Below, one piece after another: positions 13,625 through 19,288 of a DNA stretch of 19,288 bases. The notes under the pieces were generated by a model. That model had not been told where the DNA came from, did not search any database, and saw nothing but the letters and a program-made list of their open reading frames with translations. This stretch comes from an uncultured Eubacteriales bacterium (GTDB lineage Bacteria > Bacillota > Clostridia > Oscillospirales > Oscillospiraceae): positions 1-19,288 of the forward strand of contig URWG01000018.1 in NCBI GenBank assembly GCA_900551495.1, in the 5' to 3' direction. The translations under genes were made by a program, and so were the position numbers. Positions within the stretch are counted from its first letter, which is position 1; each line of letters begins with the position of its first letter.

Positions 13625-13708
13625 AGCATTTAACGTTATATTCCGCGCAAACCCTCCGTTTTTATTTTCAAAGCTTTACCGTTCGTTCTATTTTTAACCG
13701 TTTGTTTG

Positions 13709-13750
13709 ATATGTCCCCCAATACCGGGTGTCCGGTATTGGGGGACATAT
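13709..13750. repeat. Perfect 19-bp inverted repeat with GTGT loop
   Basis: Arms at 13709-13727 and 13732-13750 are exact reverse complements; the inner half reads CAATACCGG-GTGT-CCGGTATTG. It lies 42 bases after the histidine kinase stop. There is no T-tract on either side, so an ordinary terminator is not convincing. A folded RNA 3' end, a protein operator or a joint of two mobile-element ends are all possible. Confidence 0.7.
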
Positions 13751-13792
13751 GACCCCGAGTATTCTCTCGGAGACGGCAGTTTTTTGCATTAT

Positions 13793-15088
13793 TTATCGCA
13801 GCTCGACTGTGAATTCGATCACGTCGCCGACACATTTTGCGCCGATGGTGCCGCGGTGCCCCTCGGCGATGCCGCGGGCAATGGAAAGCCCGATCCCGAA
13901 CCCGCCGCTTTCCGCGTTTCGCGACGGGTCGGCGCGATAGAAGCGGTCAAAGAGCTTCCCTGTCTCGTCCGCAAGGGCAGGGTCGCAGTGATTTTTGGTC
14001 CGCAGCACAACGCCCTTCCGCGTTTTCTCCAACGAAACGGCGATCGGCGTATTCGGTACGGCATATTTTACCGCGTTGTCCAGCAGGATGGATACGAGCT
14101 GACGAACCGCGTATTCGTCGCCGCAGTAGGTCAGGTTTTCGGCGATCTCCGCCGTCAGCTCGTGTCCCTTCGTCGCGGCAAAATCACGGAATGACTCCGC
14201 CGTCTCACTCACAGCTTCGCTGACGGCAAACGGCTCCGACTTGAGCGGTGACGTCTCCTCATCCATGCGCGAGAGCGTAACAAGAGAATTGACCAGCTCC
14301 GTCAGCTTCTCGGTCTGTGCCTGTGCCTTGTCAATCCATTTCTGCTTCCCTGTTTCCATTTCCAGCACCTTGAGGCTGGTCGCGATCACGGTGATCGGCG
14401 TTTTCAGCTCATGCCCCGCGTCGGTGATAAACTGCTTCTGCCGCTCCGCACTGCGCACAACGGGATCGATCGCCCGCCGCGAGAGAAGCACGACCAGCAA
14501 AAATACCAGCAAGGTACAGCCGACGTCCGCCACGAGCGACCACAGCAGCACCGTCCGCACCGAGCGAAGCTCGCGGTAGCAATCGAGGAAGATTGCCATA
14601 TTGCGGTTCTCGCCGAGATGCGCCACAAGGACGCGGTAGTCCCCGTAATGACCGTAGCCCTCGCCGTTTTCCAGCGCTGCGGCAAGGTACTGCGCCGTAT
14701 CCTCCTCCGAGACGGAGGCGATCTTCTCCAGCTCCGCCTGCGTCAGCGTGCCGTCGTCAGTGTAGCGCAGGACAAAGAAGCGCGTAGAAAACGGCGTCTC
14801 TGCCGTAAACGGTCCGCCGCTTCGTTTCTGTTCGCCCTCGGGTGGAAGGCGGTCAAACGGCTCTGTCGGGCGCTCCTGCGTATCCTGCGGCGGGAGCATT
14901 CCATCCTCGGGCTTCCCCGTAACAGGGATCGTGCCTTGATTTTCATAGATTAGGTCCAGCGTCTGCCGCAGATCGGCATCGGTGGAAAAGTAATTTGCCA
15001 CGTTCAGTATCACCGTCAGCAGCAGCATGACCGCCGCAACGGACAGCGTCGCGATCCGAATAAAACGATTTCGAAGCTGCTTTATCAT
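13793..15088 (-). CDS. Sensor histidine kinase (two-component, OmpR-linked)
   Basis: The start is ATG 15088-15086, which overlaps the response-regulator stop (ATGA), giving 431 residues; longer frames upstream lie inside the regulator gene and are not used. There are two membrane helices (about 10-33 and 180-205) with a Pro/Glu-rich extracellular part between them. The cytoplasmic part has the H-box GHELKTPITV (His226) followed by a DHp helix pair, an N-box (LLDNAVKYA), and a G-box region FGIGLSIARGIAEGHRG. All catalytic motifs are intact. The short juxtamembrane link has no clear HAMP domain. It forms a pair with the adjacent OmpR-type regulator. The likely target is the DUF4956/VTC/Cthe_2159 group next to it, judged from TTTTAGG boxes there. 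Confidence 0.92.
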   Translation of the reverse strand: MIKQLRNRFIRIATLSVAAVMLLLTVILNVANYFSTDADLRQTLDLIYENQGTIPVTGKPEDGMLPPQDTQERPTEPFDRLPPEGEQKRSGGPFTAETPFSTRFFVLRYTDDGTLTQAELEKIASVSEEDTAQYLAAALENGEGYGHYGDYRVLVAHLGENRNMAIFLDCYRELRSVRTVLLWSLVADVGCTLLVFLLVVLLSRRAIDPVVRSAERQKQFITDAGHELKTPITVIATSLKVLEMETGKQKWIDKAQAQTEKLTELVNSLVTLSRMDEETSPLKSEPFAVSEAVSETAESFRDFAATKGHELTAEIAENLTYCGDEYAVRQLVSILLDNAVKYAVPNTPIAVSLEKTRKGVVLRTKNHCDPALADETGKLFDRFYRADPSRNAESGGFGIGLSIARGIAEGHRGTIGAKCVGDVIEFTVELR

Positions 15089-15759
15089 ACCGTGTCCTCC
15101 AGCGCGTAGCCCAGCCCGCGGCTCGCCCGAAGCTGCACGCGGGAGCCGATCGCTTTGAGGCGCTTGCGGAGATTGGAGATGTTGACCCAAACGACGTTGA
15201 TCTCCGCCTCGGCATCCCAGCCCCATACCTTTTCCATGATGCGCTCGGCGGAAAAGACCTGTCGCGGCGAACGCATGAACAGTTCCATCACCTGAAATTC
15301 CCGCCCGCCGAGACGAACGGAGCGATCACCGCAGGACAGCGCGCCGCTCGTCGGATCGAGCGTCAGGTCGCCGTAGGTCAGCAGCGTCGGCTGATAGACC
15401 TCCCCGCGGCGCAGGATGGCGCGGACTCGACTCAGCAGCTCGATCGGGTCAAACGGCTTCGGCAGATAGTCGTCCGCGCCGGCATTGAAGCCGAGAATGC
15501 GGTCATCCTTTTGCCCCTTCGCCGTCAGCATCATGATCGGCGTTCTGATCTGCTCCCGCCGCAGGCGTTCCAGCACCTGAATCCCGTCCATTTTCGGCAT
15601 CATCACGTCGAGAATAATGGCGTCATACGCTCCGCTGACGGCATATTCATAGGCGTCAAAGCCGTTATGAACGGCGTCCACGGAAAAGTGATTCTTCTCA
15701 AAGAATACCGTCAGCGCCTCCGCGAGATCCGGCTCATCCTCCGCAATCAGCAGCCGCAT
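15085..15759 (-). CDS. OmpR/PhoB-family response regulator
   Basis: This is a 224-residue regulator. The receiver domain has acidic residues at 7-9 (IAEDEPD), phospho-acceptor Asp51 (IILDVMMP), Thr79 and Lys101 (YLPKPF). The C-terminal winged helix (about 125-220) contains GREFQVMELFMRSP and VNISNLRKRL, as in OmpR/PhoB proteins. The ATG at 15759 is preferred because GAGGAGG lies seven bases upstream; a GTG two codons earlier is possible. It overlaps the kinase gene by four bases. A candidate promoter (15850-15878) with a structured leader precedes it. The direct TTTTAGG repeats at 17305-17322 are plausible binding sites. Confidence 0.93.
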   Translation of the reverse strand: MRLLIAEDEPDLAEALTVFFEKNHFSVDAVHNGFDAYEYAVSGAYDAIILDVMMPKMDGIQVLERLRREQIRTPIMMLTAKGQKDDRILGFNAGADDYLPKPFDPIELLSRVRAILRRGEVYQPTLLTYGDLTLDPTSGALSCGDRSVRLGGREFQVMELFMRSPRQVFSAERIMEKVWGWDAEAEINVVWVNISNLRKRLKAIGSRVQLRASRGLGYALEDTV

Positions 15760-15800
15760 CGTCACCCCTCCTCGTTATTTCTTTTCGTCAGTATAGTACT

Positions 15801-15855
15801 GACGCGCCTTTGGCGCTATAAAAAGCTTTTCGAGCTTTTAACAGATTTTAGTATA
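15801..15855 (-). repeat. Dispersed 55-base repeat, copy 2, in the regulator leader
   Basis: This matches 3425-3480 closely. It contains AAAAGCT...AGCTTTT and GCGCC-TTT-GGCGC (15804-15816), and next to it CGTCAGTA-TAG-TACTGACG (15786-15804) forms an 8-bp stem. Together they make a chain of small hairpins between the DUF4956 gene and the regulator gene. They could terminate the upstream transcript or shape the regulator mRNA leader. Confidence 0.6.
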
Positions 15856-15878
15856 AATCGTTTTCCCGAAAAAATCAA
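15850..15878 (-). promoter_or_regulatory. Candidate promoter for the two-component pair
   Basis: On the - strand TTGATT (15878-15873) and TATACT (15855-15850) are exactly 17 bases apart. Transcription would start inside the hairpin repeat, about 80 bases before the regulator start. The -10 lies at the edge of the repeat copy; the first copy has TATAAT-like sequence at the same place. Confidence 0.55.
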
Positions 15879-15881
15879 CCG

Positions 15882-16544
15882 TCAAAGCGCCTCACGCTCC
15901 GTCTCCCGACCGCAGACGATGTTGAGATTTCCGTTCCGACAGCGCAGCGCATCCAAAAACTCCTTCGGAATCTGTTCGCTGTACAGCGTAATGCGATATT
16001 CAAGCTCATAGAGCGTCCCCATATTGGTCGTTTTGACGCGCACGAGCGTATGCGCCCTCGTGAATTTTTCAAACAGATCGTCAAACAGCCCGTCGTAATC
16101 GAGCGTTTCCGGAATCGTAACCTTTAAGACGCGCTCCGACGCTCCCCGCTGTCCGAACCGCAGCCTTGTCAGGAGCAGCAGCGCAAGGGCAAGGACCGCG
16201 AAGAAGATCGCCGCCAAGCACACAAAGCCCATGCCCGTGGCAAGCCCGATTGCCATTGCGGAGAACAGAACGCCGATCTCCCGCGCGGTCCCCGGCGCGG
16301 AACGAAAGCGCACCAAGCCGAACGCTCCGGCGACCGCAACGCCGACGCCGAGATTGCCGTTGACGAGCATGATAACGAGCTGAACCGCCATCGGCAGGAT
16401 CGCGATCGTAATTGCAAAGCTCTGCGTCGAGCGCGCGCGGTACATTCCGACCAGCGCCAGCCCGATACCGAGCACAAGGGAAACCGCAGTACAGATAAAA
16501 AATGTTGAAAGGGTCAGTTCCGTTCCGATGATCGAATTAAGCAC
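15882..16544 (-). CDS. DUF4956 membrane protein
   Basis: The start is GTG 16544-16542, nine bases after AGGAGG and eight bases inside the VTC gene end. The 220-residue product has an N-terminal part with four membrane helices (about 12-33, 43-62, 65-85 and 95-125). The loop FGLVRFRSAPGTAREIGVLF is characteristic of DUF4956. A soluble C-terminal domain (130-220) follows. DUF4956 proteins usually pair with a VTC-domain protein, as here. VTC domains make or handle polyphosphate in eukaryotes, but the bacterial pair has no proven reaction that I can cite. The protein acts in the cytoplasmic membrane and probably forms a complex with its neighbour. Confidence 0.88.
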   Translation of the reverse strand: MLNSIIGTELTLSTFFICTAVSLVLGIGLALVGMYRARSTQSFAITIAILPMAVQLVIMLVNGNLGVGVAVAGAFGLVRFRSAPGTAREIGVLFSAMAIGLATGMGFVCLAAIFFAVLALALLLLTRLRFGQRGASERVLKVTIPETLDYDGLFDDLFEKFTRAHTLVRVKTTNMGTLYELEYRITLYSEQIPKEFLDALRCRNGNLNIVCGRETEREAL

Positions 16545-17265
16545 AGCGACGCGCCTCCTTTATCTTTAGCTCCGACGGGAGATCGTTTTGATAGCAGCTT
16601 CCGTATTTTGAAAACGACGTTGGAAAAGCCTCCGCCTCGGACAGCAGACGGCTCAGCCAGAGCGGACAGGCTGCCGCAAGCTTCAGCTCCAGCAATGCGT
16701 CGCCCGCCATCGTGATCGGCGCTCCGTAGTCGCCGCTGCCAAGCTCAAGCGCCTCCGTCCGCCAGCGCAGATTCGTGTCAAAGGTAATGCGCAGCGACGG
16801 GTCCTCCGCTCCCACGAACGCCTGACGGTCGTAGCCGATAAACACCTTCGGCTCCGTGCGGTAGAAGGATTGAAACCATCCAAGCTCCCGCCCGATCTGT
16901 CCGTATTGCCCGCAGGGTACGCTGCCGTTTAGGAACGGAGTCACCTCATCGGGCGCGGTGACGATGCGGCGCTTGTAGACGATCCCGTCAAACTTTTTCT
17001 TCAGCTCCACAAACACACGGTCCGTCTCCGTCGGTACCCCGTAGCTGCGGACGCGCAGCTTTTCCTTATACGCGGGCTTCTCCAGCGAAGCGCGGATGAG
17101 CCGCCAATCTGCGGTATCATAATAAATATTGCAAATCGTGTAGCTGCTGTAGCGGTCGGGCTGCACATACGGCTGCATCGCCTCGAGCAGGAATTTCTGC
17201 TGTGCCGCCGTCAAAAGGTATTTCTTTTCATAGCGTTCAAAGCTGAACTGCATCTTGTTTTCCAT
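16537..17265 (-). CDS. VTC-domain protein (polyphosphate polymerase-like)
   Basis: This 242-residue protein is a single VTC domain of the CYTH/triphosphate-tunnel type. The conserved basic and acidic residues that line the tunnel are visible: RYEKKYLL near the start, YYDT, KEKLRVRSYG, VFVELKKK, YKRR, RITFDTN, LLELKLA and FSKYGSCY at the end. The start has AAGGAGG six to nine bases upstream. The family in yeast makes polyphosphate from ATP; the bacterial homologues are usually next to DUF4956 and sometimes CotH kinases, and their product is not certain. No CotH gene is in the window. Expression probably starts at the TAGAAT/TTTTAGG region at 17290-17322. Confidence 0.9.
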   Translation of the reverse strand: MENKMQFSFERYEKKYLLTAAQQKFLLEAMQPYVQPDRYSSYTICNIYYDTADWRLIRASLEKPAYKEKLRVRSYGVPTETDRVFVELKKKFDGIVYKRRIVTAPDEVTPFLNGSVPCGQYGQIGRELGWFQSFYRTEPKVFIGYDRQAFVGAEDPSLRITFDTNLRWRTEALELGSGDYGAPITMAGDALLELKLAAACPLWLSRLLSEAEAFPTSFSKYGSCYQNDLPSELKIKEARRCA

Positions 17266-17289
17266 CGCCGTGACCTCCTTTGCACCCCC

Positions 17290-17322
17290 ATTCTATGCCG
17301 TCACCCTAAAACGAACCTAAAA
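17290..17322 (-). promoter_or_regulatory. Regulated promoter with TTTTAGG direct repeats for VTC operon
   Basis: On the - strand TTTTAGG occurs at 17322-17316 and again at 17311-17305, one helical turn (11 bases) apart. Nine bases later comes TAGAAT (17295-17290), a good -10. This layout, two half-sites in place of a -35, is what OmpR/PhoB regulators use to activate promoters. The nearby OmpR-type regulator is the natural candidate. Confidence 0.6.
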
Positions 17323-17340
17323 GAAAAAAGCGTTTTTCCT

Positions 17341-17371
17341 TTAACTGCGCTTTAGGTTCGGCGTTTATGAT
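17341..17371 (+). promoter_or_regulatory. Candidate promoter for the carbohydrate-binding lipoprotein
   Basis: TATGAT at 17366-17371 is a good -10; TTAACT at 17341-17346 is 19 bases away, too far for an ideal -35. TTTAGGTTCG at 17351-17360 is the reverse complement of 17312-17321 in the opposite promoter. A shared regulator could therefore drive both directions. Confidence 0.45.
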
Positions 17372-17419
17372 TGCGGCATCCGAAGGGCAAACGCCCAATG
17401 GGACAAAGGAGGTATTTTT

Positions 17420-19027
17420 ATGAAACCGAAGCAAATCATTTCTGTGGTCGCAGGCGCGGCATTACTCCTCTCACTCACCGCCTGCGGAAAAACGTCCGAA
17501 AACGTCGCGACCGTCTCCCCCACAGCGGCAGCAAGTGAAAGCACCGCCGCAACCGTTGAGACGACCGCTGACGAGACTGCCTTCGTTTTCTCCGACGGCG
17601 GCATTACCGTCGCCGAAGGCAGCAGCAACGGCTACGAATACGAAGGCACGGCGCTGACGATCAACGGCAGCGGGACATATCTGCTCTCCGGCTCGTGCGC
17701 AGACGGCTCGGTAAAAGTCAAAAAGGGCACGACCGACGTAACGCTCATTCTGAACGGTCTGACCCTGACAAGCAGCGACACCGCGCCGATCGCGTGCAAC
17801 AAATCCACCGAGGTCACCATCGTCGCCGCTGCGGGCACGGAAAACACCCTGACGGCCGCCGCCGCGAACAATGACGACACGAATCCCGCGAACGAAAACG
17901 CAGAAAACGCCGTCATTAAATGTAAGGACGGCTCGAACGTCACCCTCTGCGGCACTGGCACGTTGACTCTGAACGCAAACGGAAAGAACGGCATCAAATC
18001 CGGCGCATCAACGACCGAGGAGGGCGAAGCCTCCCTCACCCTCCGCGAACTGACGCTGAACATTAACGCCGCCGTCAACGACGCGGTCAATGCCAAGCAG
18101 TATCTCGCCGTCGAGAGCGGCACGCTGAACCTCGCCGCTGCGGACGACGCGCTGCACTGCGACCTGACCATGGACATCGGCGCGGAGGGCACCGACGGTC
18201 CGACCATCGTCATCACCGAAGCATACGAGGGCATTGAGGCGGCAACGCTGAACATCCGTTCCGGTAATATTTCGATCTTCTGCGAGGACGACTGCCTCAA
18301 CGCCGCGAATTCCGACCTCGGCAGTTACGATTTCTCCATGAACATCTACGGCGGCACGATCGTCGCCTACACTGCCGCAGGCGACGGCTTTAACTCCAAC
18401 GGCAGCCTGACGATCTCCGGCGGCAGCGTGACCGTTTGGAGCGGCAACGCCGCCGACAACCAGCCCCTCGACGCGGACGGCACGATCTCCATCACGGGCG
18501 GCACCGTCTTGGCAGCAGGCGGCAGCAACGGCATGGGCATGAACCTCAGTACGACGCAAGCCTACGTCACCTTCGGCTCTGTCGGCATGGGCGGTATGGG
18601 CGGTCAACCCGATTCGTTCGGCGGAGGTCAGCAGCCCCCGCAGTCCGACAATACGAACGGTCAGCAGCCCCCGCAGGGTCAGGAGCCTCCGCAGGCGGGC
18701 ACCGGCGGGCAGCAGCCCTCCCGCCCCGACGGCAGCGGTCAGAACGGAACACCGCCCGAGCTGCCCGACGGCACACAGCCGCAGCAGCCTAACGGAAACG
18801 GCTTCGGCAACACACTTGTTTTAAGCGGCGGTACCGTCACCGTTTCGGACGCAAGCGGCAACACGCTCTATGTCGGCGAAGCGCCCTGTAACGCAAGCTT
18901 CCTGTTCTTCTGCTCCGCCGAGTTGACAGCCGATTCCGACTATACGCTCAGCGCGGACGGCAGCGAAGCGACTGCCACCGCTTCCGTCAGCACGACAACC
19001 TCGCAGTTTGCCGACGGTCGCCCCTGA
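17420..19027 (+). CDS. Cthe_2159-type (DUF4353) carbohydrate-binding lipoprotein
   Basis: This is a 535-residue protein. Residues 1-22 form a lipoprotein signal with lipobox LTAC (Cys22), then a Ser/Thr/Ala-rich linker to about 50. Residues about 55-375 are a repetitive beta-rich domain with recurring NGSGTYLLSG, LTLNANGKNGIKSG, DDALHCD and GDGFNSNGSLTISGG motifs, typical of Cthe_2159 proteins, which fold as a beta-helix and bind pectin-like polysaccharide in the studied case. A Gln/Pro/Gly-rich stretch (about 390-460) leads to a second small beta domain with SGGTVTVSDASGN. AAAGGAGG precedes the start. It is divergent from the VTC/DUF4956 pair, a neighbourhood often seen, and a perfect terminator follows. 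It acts on the outer face of the membrane. Confidence 0.88.
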   Translation: MKPKQIISVVAGAALLLSLTACGKTSENVATVSPTAAASESTAATVETTADETAFVFSDGGITVAEGSSNGYEYEGTALTINGSGTYLLSGSCADGSVKVKKGTTDVTLILNGLTLTSSDTAPIACNKSTEVTIVAAAGTENTLTAAAANNDDTNPANENAENAVIKCKDGSNVTLCGTGTLTLNANGKNGIKSGASTTEEGEASLTLRELTLNINAAVNDAVNAKQYLAVESGTLNLAAADDALHCDLTMDIGAEGTDGPTIVITEAYEGIEAATLNIRSGNISIFCEDDCLNAANSDLGSYDFSMNIYGGTIVAYTAAGDGFNSNGSLTISGGSVTVWSGNAADNQPLDADGTISITGGTVLAAGGSNGMGMNLSTTQAYVTFGSVGMGGMGGQPDSFGGGQQPPQSDNTNGQQPPQGQEPPQAGTGGQQPSRPDGSGQNGTPPELPDGTQPQQPNGNGFGNTLVLSGGTVTVSDASGNTLYVGEAPCNASFLFFCSAELTADSDYTLSADGSEATATASVSTTTSQFADGRP

Positions 19028-19031
19028 ACAG

Positions 19032-19061
19032 AAAGCACCTCCCGCCTCGGGAGGTGCTTTT
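19032..19061 (+). terminator. Intrinsic terminator after the lipoprotein gene
   Basis: AAAGCACCTCCCG and CGGGAGGTGCTTT form a perfect 13-bp stem with a three-base loop (CCT), ending in a run of four T, five bases after the stop codon. Confidence 0.85.
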
Positions 19062-19087
19062 GATTCTCAAAAAAGTGTCAAGCCTGT
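19033..19087. repeat. 55-base direct repeat, copy 1
   Basis: This segment, which includes the terminator, recurs without a mismatch at 19234-19288, offset by exactly 201 bases. The second copy stops at the window edge, so the repeat may be longer or part of a tandem series. Confidence 0.85.
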
Positions 19088-19213
19088 CATTGCGAGGGTG
19101 CTTGCACCCGTGGCAATCTCGCGGAATTGTTTCGAACTCTCGGCGAACTTTGGCGAATTTGAAACATTTCACATGAGATTCCCACGTCGAGCTGCGCTCT
19201 CCTCGGAATGACA
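19085..19213. mobile_element. Small terminal-inverted-repeat element (MITE-like)
   Basis: The left end TGTCATTGCGAGG and right end CCTCGGAATGACA (19201-19213) are inverted repeats with one mismatch, 129 bases end to end. There is no coding capacity. The first 36 bases are found inverted at 1158-1193. The shape suggests a non-autonomous element of a kind repeated in many Clostridia genomes; no transposase is visible here. Confidence 0.5.
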
Positions 19214-19233
19214 CGAGGTTTTTCGACACGCTG

Positions 19234-19288
19234 AAGCACCTCCCGCCTCGGGAGGTGCTTTTGATTCTCAAAAAAGTGTCAAGCCTGT
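19234..19288. repeat. 55-base direct repeat, copy 2 (with terminator hairpin)
   Basis: This is identical to 19033-19087. It contains a second AAGCACCTCCCG/CGGGAGGTGCTT hairpin (19234-19260), although no gene ends just before it. The 261 bases after the lipoprotein gene hold only these repeats and the small element. Confidence 0.85.

Noticed and set aside
13793..15226. Longer kinase frame starting inside the response-regulator gene
   Set aside because: The first 46 residues are an out-of-frame reading of the regulator and look random; ATG 15088 overlapping the regulator stop is the normal arrangement.

Overview
The window looks like a chromosomal segment of a gut-type Clostridia bacterium, most likely Oscillospiraceae/Ruminococcaceae. 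This rests on moderately high GC, strong AGGAGG-type ribosome sites, collagen-like cell-surface proteins, a VTC/DUF4956/Cthe_2159 module and an NHLM-type peptide exporter. No rRNA, tRNA, CRISPR or transposase gene was found. Genus-level assignment is inference.

Left edge (1-3301, + strand): the C-terminal tail of a Y-family translesion DNA polymerase with a clamp-binding motif, a small 55-residue ORF, an unrecognised 191-residue protein, and a collagen-stalk surface protein with an N-terminal DUF6273-like domain and a C-terminal membrane anchor.

Centre (3479-13031, - strand): one compact run of eleven genes, in transcription order: STAS anti-anti-sigma; a 5TM/Cache/HAMP/PP2C phosphatase (SpoIIE/RsbU type); an RsbW-like HATPase; a short NHLM secretion protein; an NHLM ABC transporter with a C39 leader peptidase; a second NHLM ABC transporter; a 64-residue small protein; an ECF-like sigma factor; and three short peptides with double-glycine-type leaders. 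Two of the peptides are rich in CxxC motifs, and one has a Nif11-like leader with a 14-residue Cys-free core. The working model is that an external signal is sensed by the phosphatase and passed through STAS/HATPase partner switching and the sigma factor, and that the C39 transporter pair processes and exports the peptides. No maturation enzyme (LanM, radical SAM, YcaO) or obvious immunity gene lies in the window. This sensor-to-peptide cassette is the most interesting system here.

Just upstream of that operon (13106-13573, -) lies a multiply broken remnant of a LytTR response regulator joined to a GHKL histidine kinase. It may be a decayed older regulator of the locus. A perfect 19-bp inverted repeat lies at 13709-13750.

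Right part (13793-19027): an OmpR/histidine kinase two-component pair (-), a DUF4956 membrane protein and a VTC-domain protein (-), and divergently a Cthe_2159-type carbohydrate-binding lipoprotein (+). The divergent intergenic region carries TTTTAGG boxes that look like the response-regulator operator. The right end holds a perfect-stem terminator repeated at a 201-bp interval around a small terminal-inverted-repeat element. Part of that element also occurs, inverted, at 1158-1193.
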